The notes below the pieces were generated by a model. It was not told where the DNA came from. It ran no database searches and saw only the letters and a program-made list of their open reading frames with translations. From Pseudomonas sp. 21 (GTDB taxonomy: Bacteria > Pseudomonadota > Gammaproteobacteria > Pseudomonadales > Pseudomonadaceae): a stretch of DNA of 41,710 nucleotides. Position 1 is the first letter of the stretch. Every line of letters begins with the position of its first letter. Shown piece by piece: positions 1 through 8,575 of this stretch. The translations under genes and the position numbers were made by a program. The stretch lies in contig NZ_JYOA01000004.1 of NCBI RefSeq assembly GCF_000955805.1, positions 623,776 to 665,485 of the forward strand, written 5' to 3'.

Positions 1-36
1 CTCGCTCCTACGAAGAGCCGGCAAGTGCCGGAGATA

Positions 37-145
37 CCCTCACCCCAGCCCTCTCCCCAAAGGAGAGGGGGCGGTCCGAACCGGCTGTCGCTGAGGTTTC
101 ATCCTGCACCGAATGGTCCCCTCTCCCTTTGGGGGAGGGTGAGGG
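37..145. repeat. Double-hairpin inverted repeat downstream of hemH
   Basis: The outer arms CCCTCACCC (37-45) and GGGTGAGGG (137-145) are perfect reverse complements. Each arm also carries its own inner hairpin: CCCTCTCC/GGAGAGGG at about 50-69 and CCCTCTCCC/GGGGGAGGG at 119-139. The unit ends about 20 bases after the hemH stop codon, so it could also act as a transcription barrier for hemH. The architecture resembles REP doublets or small MITE-like repeats common in Pseudomonas intergenic DNA. Bases 1-11 (ctcgctcctac) look like the end of a different REP half that begins outside the window. Confidence 0.6.
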
Positions 146-167
146 GAAACTCGCGCGCCGAATTCGA

Positions 168-1190
168 TCAGATCGCCTGCGGCATCCGCTCGCAAAGCTT
201 CGCCAGCGCCCGCGCCCACAGTTCCTGGTCGTTCAGGCAAGGCACCAGCACCAGTTCTTCGCCGCCCGCCGCGCGGAACTGCTCCTGGCCGCGCTGGCCG
301 ATTTCTTCCAGGGTCTCGATGCAGTCGGCGACGAAGGCCGGGCACATCACCAGCAGGCGCTTCACGCCCTGCTTGCCGAGCTTGTCCAGTTGCGCTTCGG
401 TGTAGGGCTCGATCCACTTGTTGCGGCCCAGGCGCGACTGGAAGGACACCGACCAGCGCCCGTCCTGCAGGCCGGCGCCAGCGGCGAAATCCTCCGCCGT
501 ACGCAGGCACTGGCTGCGGTAACAGACAGCCATGACCTCCTCGTGCACGCCCCGGCTGGAGCTGGCAGTGAGGTCGTGGCGCTTGTCCTTCACCAGCTTG
601 CGGATGTGCGACTCGGGCAGGCCGTGGAAGCTCAGCAGCAGGTGATCATAGGGTTGTTCCAGGTAAGGCTTCACGCTGTCCACCAGTGCCTGGCGGTACT
701 CGGGCTCGGCGTAGAACGGCGGCAGCAGCTTCAGCTCCAGCTTGAGGTTGTGCTCGCGCATCACCCGGCGGGCTTCCTCGATGGCAGTGGTGGTGGTGCT
801 GTCGGCGAACTGCGGGTAGAGCGGTGCGAAGGTGACCTGGGTGATGCCCTGCTGGCTCAGGCGCAGCAGCGCCTTCTCGATCGACGGCTCGCCATAGCGC
901 ATGCCCAGTTCCACCGGGCCGTGCGGCCAGAACGGCCGGACGGCCTCCTGCAGACGGCGGCTCAGCACGATCAGCGGCGAGCCCTCGTCCCACCAGATCG
1001 ACGCGTAGGCGTGGGCGGATTCCTCCGGACGCTTGCGCAGCACCAGCGACACCAGCAGCCGGCGGATCGGCCAGGGCAGGTCGATCACGTAAGGGTCCAT
1101 GAGGAACTGATCGAGGTAGCGGCGCACGTCCTCGACCTGGGTGGAGGCCGGTGATCCCAGGTTGACCAGCAGGAGGGCGTTTTGGGTCAT
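168..1190 (-). CDS. hemH: Ferrochelatase
   Basis: 340-residue ferrochelatase, the usual length for a bacterial HemH. It inserts Fe2+ into protoporphyrin IX, the last step of protohaem synthesis, in the cytoplasm or at the inner membrane face. Visible family signatures are the N-terminal LLVNLGSP segment, the FAPLYPQF block near residue 121, the metal/proton-transfer histidine in LLSFHGLPE (H189), and the FQSR...W.EPYTE block with acidic residues E261 and E265. It starts at an ATG and lies 108 bases downstream of the SDR gene on the same strand, so the two may be cotranscribed from the divergent light-type promoter region. Consumption of protoporphyrin, a potent photosensitiser, would fit a light-response context; that functional link is inference. 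Confidence 0.97.
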   Translation of the reverse strand: MTQNALLLVNLGSPASTQVEDVRRYLDQFLMDPYVIDLPWPIRRLLVSLVLRKRPEESAHAYASIWWDEGSPLIVLSRRLQEAVRPFWPHGPVELGMRYGEPSIEKALLRLSQQGITQVTFAPLYPQFADSTTTTAIEEARRVMREHNLKLELKLLPPFYAEPEYRQALVDSVKPYLEQPYDHLLLSFHGLPESHIRKLVKDKRHDLTASSSRGVHEEVMAVCYRSQCLRTAEDFAAGAGLQDGRWSVSFQSRLGRNKWIEPYTEAQLDKLGKQGVKRLLVMCPAFVADCIETLEEIGQRGQEQFRAAGGEELVLVPCLNDQELWARALAKLCERMPQAI

Positions 1191-1298
1191 GCAGTGTCCT
1201 TAAACCGGTACGGTAGGAGGTCGTCGTGCGGGCTGCGCAGTTTACACGCCGCCCGCGCTATCCAGATGTTCCAGGGCTGTTGCCGATGTCGCAGGGGC

Positions 1299-2204
1299 TC
1301 AGCGTTTTTCCTGCAGCACGTCGGCCAGCGCCTCCTTGAACGCCGGGAAGCGGAATTCGAAGCCGGCATCCAGCAGCCGGCGCGGCACGATGCGCTGGCC
1401 ACCCAGCAGCAGGGTCGACATCTCGCCCAGCAGCAGACGCAGGGCGAAGCCCGGCACCGGCATCAGCGTCGGTCGGTGCAGCGCGTGGCCCAGCTCCTGG
1501 GTGAAGTCGCGGTTGCGCACCGGCTGCGGCGCGCACGCATTATAAGGACCGGCCGCGTCCGCCTTGCGCAAAAGAAAATCGATCAGGGCGATCTGATCTT
1601 CGATATGGACCCAGGACATCCACTGCCGACCATCGCCCAGCCGCCCACCGGCCCCCAGGCGGAACGGCGGCAACAGGCGCGTGAGGAAACCACCTTCGGG
1701 CGCCAGCACCAGGCCGGTGCGTACCAGGACCACGCGGATGCCCAGCGCCTCGGCTTCGCGGGCGATCTGCTCCCAGGCCAGGCACAGCTCGCTGGCGAAG
1801 TCCTCGCCAGCCGCCGCGCTGTTCTCTTCCAGCGGGCGCTCGCCGGCGTCGCCATACCAACCGACCGCCGAGCCGTTGATCAGTACCGCCGGGCGCTGGC
1901 TGCGCCCCTCCAGCCAGCTCACCAGGCGCTCGGTCAGGCGCACCCGGCTGTCCCACAGCAAGGCCTTGCGCCGGGCGCTCCAGGGCTTGTCGGCGATGGG
2001 CTCGCCGGCCAGGTTGACCACCGCATCCAGCGGCCCGTCTCCATAGGCCTCGAAGTCGGCGATGCCGCGCACCGTCTCGCCGCAGAGCGAGGCGACACGC
2101 TGCGGCTGGCGGCTCAGCACGGTGAGCTGGTGCCCTTCGGCGCTCCACCGGCGGCAAAGGCGGCGGCCGATCAGGCCGGTGCCGCCGGTCAAGAGAATAT
2201 GCAT
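1299..2204 (-). CDS. TIGR01777-family SDR epimerase (YfcH-like)
   Basis: 301-residue extended short-chain dehydrogenase/epimerase of the YfcH/TIGR01777 type. The nucleotide-binding motif TGGTGLIG sits at residues 6-13, followed by the NLAGEPI segment and the INGSAVGWYGD block with the active-site tyrosine region. A DUF1731-like C-terminus (FPAFKEALADVLQ) is present. The start at 2204 was preferred over a GTG nine codons upstream because AGGAG lies six bases before this ATG. The physiological substrate of this family is unknown. The gene is divergent from the renalase gene and upstream of hemH on the same strand. An analogous SDR gene lies beside the class II LitR locus in P. putida (recalled, not checked). 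Confidence 0.85.
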   Translation of the reverse strand: MHILLTGGTGLIGRRLCRRWSAEGHQLTVLSRQPQRVASLCGETVRGIADFEAYGDGPLDAVVNLAGEPIADKPWSARRKALLWDSRVRLTERLVSWLEGRSQRPAVLINGSAVGWYGDAGERPLEENSAAAGEDFASELCLAWEQIAREAEALGIRVVLVRTGLVLAPEGGFLTRLLPPFRLGAGGRLGDGRQWMSWVHIEDQIALIDFLLRKADAAGPYNACAPQPVRNRDFTQELGHALHRPTLMPVPGFALRLLLGEMSTLLLGGQRIVPRRLLDAGFEFRFPAFKEALADVLQEKR

Positions 2205-2407
2205 GGCGAACTCCTTGTTGGGCTGTTCCACCTTCCATCAGTCTGGACGAGAGGGAGGCGATTGCATTGACACTCCCTCTAAGGCGAGGTCTACGCTGTA
2301 AGTGCCGGAACCGAAGCCGGGCTCATTCCTGAATGAACCGATGCGGCGCCGAAGGTTCCGATGATCGGACTCCTATCGTTGACGAGCGTGGACAGCTGAA
2401 AAGCAAT

Positions 2408-2431
2408 TGTACAGATAGTTTCATTTGTACA
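2408..2431. promoter_or_regulatory. Putative LitR/PplR operator (site 1)
   Basis: Perfect TGTACA (2408-2413), 12 bases, TGTACA (2426-2431). It lies in the 275-base divergent region between the SDR/hemH genes and the renalase gene, 49 bases before the renalase ATG. It is the same motif with the same spacer as two sites upstream of rudS. I recall T(G/A)TACA-N12-TGTA(C/T)A as the class II LitR consensus in P. putida. A weak -35/-10 pair (TTGTAC 2425-2430, TACGCT 2448-2453, 17-base spacer) overlaps it toward the renalase gene, which would suit repression. Confidence 0.8.
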
Positions 2432-2455
2432 AGCACATCTCGCTCGTTACGCTGA

Positions 2456-3463
<1,008 letters not shown>

Positions 3464-3519
3464 CCGATCACGGCCATCTCCCTGCGGAGATGGTCGTCGA
3501 ATCCCCGCGCCCCCTTCCC

Positions 3520-3543
3520 TGTACAAGTCTTTGCACTTGTACA
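3520..3543. promoter_or_regulatory. Putative LitR/PplR operator (site 2)
   Basis: TGTACA at 3520-3525 and TGTACA at 3538-3543, separated by exactly 12 bases. It overlaps the -35 element of the putative rudS-litR-phr promoter. Confidence 0.82.
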
Positions 3544-3559
3544 AGCCTGCGCCTATCCT
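3531..3559 (+). promoter_or_regulatory. Putative sigma-70 promoter for rudS-litR-phr
   Basis: TTGCAC (3531-3536), a 17-base spacer and TATCCT (3554-3559). The -35 is embedded in operator site 2 and the region just downstream of the -10 runs into operator site 3. A regulator bound at both sites would block the promoter. The predicted transcription start is near 3566, leaving a leader of about 45 bases before the rudS ATG. Confidence 0.55.
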
Positions 3560-3569
3560 TGCCGATAGT

Positions 3570-3593
3570 TGTACAAAGAAACCAGCCTGTACA
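3570..3593. promoter_or_regulatory. Putative LitR/PplR operator (site 3)
   Basis: TGTACA at 3570-3575 and TGTACA at 3588-3593 with a 12-base spacer. It begins 50 bases after site 2, close to five helical turns, so both sites face the same side of the DNA. It sits at or just downstream of the predicted transcription start. Confidence 0.82.
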
Positions 3594-3610
3594 AGAAATC
3601 GGTTGCCGCC

Positions 3611-4582
3611 ATGTCCACCGCCAAGCCCTCCAGCCCCCCACGCCCCCAGCTCGCCATCAGCGCCTGCCTACTGGGCGAGCCGGTGCGCTACAACGGCGGA
3701 CACAAGGCCTCGCGCCTGTGCCTGGACGTCCTCAGCCGCCACTTCGACTTCATCCCGGTGTGCCCGGAAGTCGCCATCGGCCTCGGCGTGCCGCGGCCAA
3801 CCCTGCGCCTGGTCGGCGACCGCGATGACCCGCGGGCCCTGATCCAGCGCGAAGGCGGCCGCGATGTCAGCGAAGCCCTGGGTGATTTCGGCCGCAAGCA
3901 AGCCGGGCTGCTGCAGGACATCTGCGGCTACATCTTCATGCAGCAATCGCCTTCCTGCGGCCTGCAGCGGGTGAAGCTCTATCGCTTCGACGGCCAGCTG
4001 CGCCCGCCGGGTGCGCGCGGGCTCTACGCGGAAGCCTTCTGCGCCGCCCGCCCTGATCTGCCGGTGGAAGAAGAAGGCCGGCTCAACGACCCGGTGATCC
4101 GCGAGAACTTCCTCACCCGCGTGTTCGCCTACGCCGCCTGGCAGCGACTTTGCGAGGAAGGCCTGACGCGCCGCGCGGTGATCGGCTTCCACTCCCGCTA
4201 CAAGTACCAGCTGATGGCGCACAACCCGCGCCAGTACAGCGCCCTCGGCCAGCGCCTGGCGAAGATCGGCGATCAGCCGCTGGAAGGCTTCGCCCCGGAC
4301 TACTTCCGCGACTTCATGCAGGCGCTGGGCACCTGCGCCACCCGAGGGACCCACAGCAACGTACTGCAACACCTGGCCGGTTATCTCAAGCACGACCTGC
4401 CCTCCACCGACAAGGCCGAGATGCAGCGCCTGATCGACCAGTACCGCGAAGGCGTGATCCCGCTGGTGGTGCCGCTGACGCTGCTCAAGCACCACTTCCG
4501 CCTGCACCCGCACCCCTACATCGATGCCCAGGCCTACCTGCAACCGCACCCTGAAGACCTGAGCCTGCGCAATGCCATCTGA
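3611..4582 (+). CDS. rudS: TudS (DUF523)-DUF1722 protein, likely tRNA 4-thiouridine desulfidase
   Basis: 323-residue two-domain protein. The N-terminal TudS/DUF523 domain (about residues 13-150) has cysteines in SACLLG (C19), VCPEVAIGLGVPR (C51) and SPSCGL (C116), the set that binds a [4Fe-4S] cluster in thiouracil desulfidase TudS. The C-terminal DUF1722/YbgA domain starts near residue 187 (RRAVIGFHSRYKYQLMAHN). Fusions of this kind were recently described as RudS, which removes sulfur from tRNA 4-thiouridine (recalled). Because s4U absorbs near-UV and crosslinks, a place beside photolyase and a LitR regulator makes sense; E. coli ybgA also adjoins phrB. ATG 3611 was chosen over an upstream TTG inside the operator; no strong ribosome-binding site is visible. 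litR starts 18 bases after the stop. Confidence 0.85.
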   Translation: MSTAKPSSPPRPQLAISACLLGEPVRYNGGHKASRLCLDVLSRHFDFIPVCPEVAIGLGVPRPTLRLVGDRDDPRALIQREGGRDVSEALGDFGRKQAGLLQDICGYIFMQQSPSCGLQRVKLYRFDGQLRPPGARGLYAEAFCAARPDLPVEEEGRLNDPVIRENFLTRVFAYAAWQRLCEEGLTRRAVIGFHSRYKYQLMAHNPRQYSALGQRLAKIGDQPLEGFAPDYFRDFMQALGTCATRGTHSNVLQHLAGYLKHDLPSTDKAEMQRLIDQYREGVIPLVVPLTLLKHHFRLHPHPYIDAQAYLQPHPEDLSLRNAI

Positions 4583-4600
4583 CGTACCGACAGGATGCCC

Positions 4601-5551
4601 ATGAACCCCGACCACCCTCACCGCGAATCGGACGACGACTACCGTCGAGCCCTGGCCGAAGGCTGGCTGCCGATCCGCGAAGTCTCCCGGCGCACCGGCG
4701 TCAATCCGGTCACCCTGCGCGCCTGGGAGCGCCGCTACGGCCTGGTCGTGCCGCAGCGCACGCCCAAGGGCCACCGCCTCTACTCCGAAACGCAGATCGC
4801 GCGCATCCAGGCCATCCTCACCTGGCTCGGCCGGGGAGTGGCGGTGAGCAAGATCCGCGCGCTGCTCGACGAAGACGCACCGCCACCACCAGAAACCACG
4901 TCCTCGCCCTGGGACGACCTGCGCCAGCAGTGCATCGCCGCCATCGGCCGGATCAACGAGCGCCAGCTGGACGAACTGTTCAACGGCTCGCTGGCGATCT
5001 ATCCGGCACAAACCCTCTGCGAGCAGTTGATGCTGCCGCTGCTGGAGGAGCTGGAGCGGCGCTGGCAGGGCCAGTTCGGCGCGCAGCTGGAACGGGTGTT
5101 CTTCCATACCTGGCTGCGCACCAAGTTCGGCACCCGCCTGTATCACCACAACCGCCAGCAACGCGGCGCCCCGCTGCTGCTGGTCAACCAGTCCGGCCTG
5201 CCGCTGGAGCCTGGCCTGTGGCTCACCGCCTGGCTGGCCAGCAGCGCGGGTTGCCCGCTGGAAATCTTCGACTGGCCCTTGCCGCCCGGCGAACTGGCAT
5301 TGGCGGTGGAGCGCCTGCAGCCGCGCGCTGTACTGCTCTACTCCAGCCGCACGCTGAACCTCTTGCAACTGCCCCGGCTGCTGGCCGGCGTCGACTGCAC
5401 GCGCCTGCTGGCCGGCCCTGCCACCGCCATCCACCCCGATGCGCTGCAGGAACTGGCCATCGCCGAACCACCGCTGCACCTGGCCAGCGATCCGGTGGCC
5501 GCGCTCGAACTGCTGCGCGAACTGCACCTGCTCAACGGGGAGACCGCATGA
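4601..5551 (+). CDS. MerR/LitR-family regulator with degenerate B12 domain (class II LitR / PplR-like)
   Basis: 316-residue regulator. A MerR winged helix-turn-helix occupies about residues 22-75 (LPIREVSRRTGVNPVTLRAW...KGHRLYSE). A linker rich in Pro and Glu follows, then a helical plus Rossmann-like module resembling the CarH/LitR cobalamin domain. The W-x9-EH capping motif of B12-binding CarH reads W155-x9-R165-V166 here. The lower-ligand histidine region reads PLEPGL (201-206) with no histidine. Canonical adenosylcobalamin binding is therefore unlikely, as reported for class II LitR proteins. ATG 4601 has AGGA five bases upstream and is preferred to the ATG at 4595. The gene overlaps phr by ATGA and lies downstream of two matching operators, so autoregulation is likely. 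Confidence 0.88.
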   Translation: MNPDHPHRESDDDYRRALAEGWLPIREVSRRTGVNPVTLRAWERRYGLVVPQRTPKGHRLYSETQIARIQAILTWLGRGVAVSKIRALLDEDAPPPPETTSSPWDDLRQQCIAAIGRINERQLDELFNGSLAIYPAQTLCEQLMLPLLEELERRWQGQFGAQLERVFFHTWLRTKFGTRLYHHNRQQRGAPLLLVNQSGLPLEPGLWLTAWLASSAGCPLEIFDWPLPPGELALAVERLQPRAVLLYSSRTLNLLQLPRLLAGVDCTRLLAGPATAIHPDALQELAIAEPPLHLASDPVAALELLRELHLLNGETA

Positions 5552-6975
5552 AACGCCAACTCGTCTGGCTGCGCACCGACCTGCGCCTGCGCGACAACAG
5601 CGCCCTGCACGCCGCCGCCGAGCGCGGCCCGGTGATCGCCGTCTACCTGCTCAGCCCCGGCCAGTGGCAGCGCCACGACGACGCGCCGTGCAAGGTCGAC
5701 TTCTGGCTGCGCAACCTGCGCGAACTGCGCGCCGGCCTCGACAAGCTGTGCATCCCGCTGCTGATCCGCACGGCAAATCTCTGGGCCGAAGCGCCGAAAG
5801 TCATCGCCCAGCTCTGCCGCGAGCTGAACATCGAGACAGTCCACGTCAACGAGGAATACGGCGTCAACGAAGCCGCCCGCGACGCCGCCGTGGAGAAGGC
5901 GCTGGAGCACGACGGCATTCGCCTGCGCAGCCACCTCGACCAGCTGTTCTTCACCCCCGGCACCCTCCTCACCAAGGGCGGCACCTACTTCCAGGTCTAC
6001 AGCCAGTTTCGCAAGGTCTGCTACGAACGCCTGAACCTCGGCGTGCCCAGCCTCGTGCCGGCGCCCCGCGCGCAGCAGGAGCTGGATATCGCCAGCGACG
6101 AGGTGCCCTCGCAGGTCGCCGGCTTCGAGCCGCCGCCCGCCGAACTGAGCGAGGAATGGCCCGCCGGCGAGGAGGCCGCCCACGAGCGCGTGGAGCTGTT
6201 CACCGAGGAAATCCTCAAGACCTACCAGGACACCCGCGACCTCCCCGCCCGCGACGGCACCAGCCGCCTCTCGCCGTACCTGGCCGCCGGGGTGCTGTCG
6301 CCCCGGCAGTGCCTGCATGCAGCGCTGGCGAACAACCATGGCGAGTTCGAGACCGGCAACAGCGGCGCGGTCAGTTGGATCAACGAACTGCTCTGGCGCG
6401 AGTTCTACAAGCACATCCTGGTCGGCTTCCCGCGCGTGAGCCGGCACCGGGCGTTCCGCGAGGACACCGAGAAGTTGAAGTGGCGCCATGACCAGAAGGA
6501 CCTGGAGAACTGGCAGCAGGGCCGCACCGGCTTCCCCATCATCGACGCCGCCATGCGCCAGCTGCTCGCCACCGGCTGGATGCACAACCGCCTGCGCATG
6601 GTGGTGGCGATGTTCCTGACCAAGAACCTGCTGATCGACTGGCGTGAGGGCGAACGCTGGTTCATGCGCCACCTGATCGACGGCGACCTGGCGGCAAACA
6701 ACGGCGGCTGGCAATGGAGCGCCTCCACCGGCACCGACGCGGCGCCCTACTTCCGCATCTTCAACCCCATCTCGCAATCCGAGCGCTTCGACCCGGACGG
6801 CCGCTTCATCCGCCGCTGGGTGCCGGAGCTGGCCGGGCTGCAGGGCCGGGCGATGCACGACCCGTCGAAGCTCGGGCTGTTCGGTGCGGAACGTTATCCA
6901 CAGCCGATGTGCGACCTGTCGGCCACGCGGGAGCGGGCGCTGGAGGCGTTCAAGAACCTCTCCGCCTCGCGTTGA
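5548..6975 (+). CDS. phr: Deoxyribodipyrimidine photolyase (class I CPD)
   Basis: 475-residue photolyase, close to E. coli PhrB (472). It binds FAD and an antenna cofactor and uses blue or near-UV light to split cyclobutane pyrimidine dimers. The N-terminal antenna domain starts MKRQLVWLRTDLRLRDN. The FAD domain shows DGTSRLSPYLAAGVLSP, WINELLWREFYKHIL, GRTGFPIIDAAMRQL, GWMHNRLRM, and NNGGWQWSASTGTDAAPYFRIFNP, which carries the distal tryptophans. The start codon lies in the ATGA overlap with the litR stop, so translation is coupled. A REP doublet and a bidirectional terminator follow. Expression is probably controlled by the LitR-like protein through the two sites before rudS. Confidence 0.97.
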   Translation: MKRQLVWLRTDLRLRDNSALHAAAERGPVIAVYLLSPGQWQRHDDAPCKVDFWLRNLRELRAGLDKLCIPLLIRTANLWAEAPKVIAQLCRELNIETVHVNEEYGVNEAARDAAVEKALEHDGIRLRSHLDQLFFTPGTLLTKGGTYFQVYSQFRKVCYERLNLGVPSLVPAPRAQQELDIASDEVPSQVAGFEPPPAELSEEWPAGEEAAHERVELFTEEILKTYQDTRDLPARDGTSRLSPYLAAGVLSPRQCLHAALANNHGEFETGNSGAVSWINELLWREFYKHILVGFPRVSRHRAFREDTEKLKWRHDQKDLENWQQGRTGFPIIDAAMRQLLATGWMHNRLRMVVAMFLTKNLLIDWREGERWFMRHLIDGDLAANNGGWQWSASTGTDAAPYFRIFNPISQSERFDPDGRFIRRWVPELAGLQGRAMHDPSKLGLFGAERYPQPMCDLSATRERALEAFKNLSASR

Positions 6976-6988
6976 AGCGTCCCTTGGC

Positions 6989-7068
6989 GTAGGAGCGGAC
7001 TCGGTCCGCGATGTGCCGCCGGCCGGCTCGGAGGGGCTGGAAGCGATCGCGGACGAAGTCCCCCCTAC
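6989..7068. repeat. REP doublet (REPIN)
   Basis: The left half 6989-7011 starts GTAGGAGCGGAC and ends GTCCGCGA. The right half 7046-7068 is its imperfect reverse complement, ending in CCTAC. Each half also folds on its own (GGAC-N3-GTCC). This is the standard layout of mobile REPIN elements in Pseudomonas, placed between convergent phr and pagL. Confidence 0.75.
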
Positions 7069-7102
7069 GCTCGCTGCCGAGCCTCGATATGGCGCACACA
7101 AA

Positions 7103-7127
7103 AAAGCCGGGCGCTGGGCCCGGCTTT
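7103..7127. terminator. Bidirectional terminator between phr and pagL
   Basis: A ten-base perfect stem AAAGCCGGGC/GCCCGGCTTT with a five-base loop. The plus strand continues CTTTG. The minus strand continues with further T residues, since an A run precedes the stem on the plus strand. It lies 16 bases beyond the pagL stop. Confidence 0.85.
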
Positions 7128-7143
7128 CTTTGTCAGCGCTCTG

Positions 7144-7665
7144 TTACAGCGGATGCGTGTAATAGAGGCTGTAGGATTCGATGCCGTCGTTCGGCTGGCT
7201 GATGCCGGCGTTGGAATAGTGCATGGCGCGCACGCCCAGTGCCTGGCCTTCGCCGAAGCGCAGGCCGACGCCCAGGCGATCCTCGAAGTTGAAGGCGCCA
7301 CCCAGGTCCTGGTCGCCGACGCGGGAGCTACTGAACACGGCCACGCCGATACCGGCTTCAACGAAGGGTTTGACCTTCTCGCCAGAGAACTCGTAGACGA
7401 ACACCGGGCTGAAGGACAGCGAATGACGGCCGCTGGCCTCGTCACCACCCTCCCAGTAGGTGTAGCCGGCGTCCCAGTAGCCGGTCAGGCGCCCGGTGGA
7501 GCTTTCCCACCAGCTCTTGTCCCAGTCGAAGCCCAGGCCCAGGCGGTAGGTCATGGTGTTCTGCCCGGTAACGCCAACGGCGCCAGTCAGGCCAGCGGCC
7601 TGTGCGGAGACCAGATGCCCCAGAGTCAAAGCTGCCACGGTGGCAAGCGAGAGTAGTTTCTTCAT
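7144..7665 (-). CDS. pagL: Lipid A 3-O-deacylase
   Basis: 173-residue outer-membrane beta-barrel hydrolase. A signal peptide of 23 residues ends AQA. Removing it places the catalytic residues of this protein at mature His126, Ser128 and Glu140 (precursor H149, S151, E163), exactly the triad known for P. aeruginosa PagL; H and S are in the HYSNAG motif. The enzyme removes the 3-position acyl chain of lipid A. Length and the C-terminal aromatic strand (SLYY) are normal. The gene lies downstream of murI on the same strand, but a TATAAT and an inverted repeat in the 115-base gap suggest its own promoter. Confidence 0.96.
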   Translation of the reverse strand: MKKLLSLATVAALTLGHLVSAQAAGLTGAVGVTGQNTMTYRLGLGFDWDKSWWESSTGRLTGYWDAGYTYWEGGDEASGRHSLSFSPVFVYEFSGEKVKPFVEAGIGVAVFSSSRVGDQDLGGAFNFEDRLGVGLRFGEGQALGVRAMHYSNAGISQPNDGIESYSLYYTHPL

Positions 7666-7718
7666 CGAAACATCCTTTATTAGAAAGCTGAATGAAAAAT
7701 CCCCGCGAATAGCTGGCG

Positions 7719-7750
7719 ATTATAAGGCCATTTGTCAGCACTTGCTGACA
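7719..7750 (-). promoter_or_regulatory. pagL promoter -10 and overlapping perfect inverted repeat
   Basis: Reading the minus strand, a consensus TATAAT (7724-7719) lies 53 bases before the pagL start. No good -35 is present at 17 bases (CAGCAA). That position is instead covered by a perfect palindrome TGTCAGCA-N2-TGCTGACA (7733-7750). A missing -35 overlapped by a dyad is the layout of a regulated promoter. The dyad is not followed by a T run, so it is unlikely to be a murI terminator. Confidence 0.55.
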
Positions 7751-7780
7751 GACCAAAGTGGGTAGCCAGCTATTTTTCTC

Positions 7781-8575
7781 TCAGCCAGGAAAGAAACTGA
7801 CAGGCTCTTCGGTGCCCCAGAGCACCGGCAGTACACGTTCAAGTCCTTCGACTGCACCGCTGGTCCATAGCTCCGTTTTTTTCGCGTCCCCCCGCGCCAG
7901 CATTCCCCGCGCCTGCAACAGGCGCTCGAGCTGGCGGGCCACGGCGGCCCCGGTGTCGATCAGTGAAACGTCCGCCGGCACCAGTTCACGCAGCAGCGGA
8001 CGCAGGAAAGGGTAATGCGTGCAGCCGAGGATCAGCGTGTCGCAGCCCTCGGCCAACAAGGGCGCCACGTAACCTTGCAGAAGTTCACGGGTCGGCGGGC
8101 CGTCGAGGTCACCCAGCTCGATTCGCTCCACCAGGCCCGGGCAGGGCTGAGTGATGACCCGCACGTCGCTGGCGAAGCGATCCAGCAGGGCAGCGAAGCG
8201 TGCGCTCTTCAGGGTGCCGGTGGTGGCGAGGACCCCGACCACGCCGCTGCGGGTCGCTTCGGCCGCCGGCTTCACGGCCGGTTCCATGGCAACGATAGGC
8301 AGCTGTGGATAAAGCTCGCGCAGGTCGGCAGCCGCGGCGGCAGTGGCCGTGTTGCAGGCCAGCACCAGCGCTTTGGCGCCACGGGACAGGAGGAAATCGG
8401 CGATGGCACGGCAACGCGCGCGGATGTACTCGGGGGTCTTTTCGCCATAGGGCACGTGGCCGCAGTCGGCGAGGTAGATCAGGGATTCTTGGGGAAGCCG
8501 CGCCCGGATTTCGTGGAGGACGCTGAGGCCGCCCACACCGGAATCGAACACGCCGATCGGCGCGGCATCAGCCAT
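7781..8575 (-). CDS. murI: Glutamate racemase
   Basis: 264-residue cofactor-independent glutamate racemase that supplies D-glutamate for peptidoglycan. The [11 protein letters not shown] motif (residues 10-20) holds the catalytic Asp. The two catalytic cysteines are in VLACNTATA (C74) and [10 protein letters not shown] (C175). The start at ATG 8575 gives the usual N-terminus ([13 protein letters not shown]) and overlaps the moeB stop by eight bases. It is the last gene of the hemA-prfA-prmC-moeB-murI cluster. Confidence 0.97.
   Translation of the reverse strand: MADAAPIGVFDSGVGGLSVLHEIRARLPQESLIYLADCGHVPYGEKTPEYIRARCRAIADFLLSRGAKALVLACNTATAAAAADLRELYPQLPIVAMEPAVKPAAEATRSGVVGVLATTGTLKSARFAALLDRFASDVRVITQPCPGLVERIELGDLDGPPTRELLQGYVAPLLAEGCDTLILGCTHYPFLRPLLRELVPADVSLIDTGAAVARQLERLLQARGMLARGDAKKTELWTSGAVEGLERVLPVLWGTEEPVSFFPG

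Noticed and set aside
3668..5527. Long minus-strand open frame of 619 codons opposite rudS and litR
   Set aside because: It is a high-GC antisense shadow; both plus-strand genes have clear families, and the antisense translation is low-complexity with no motif.
7733..7750. Rho-independent terminator for murI
   Set aside because: The dyad is not GC-rich and has no following T run on the minus strand, and it overlaps the pagL promoter.
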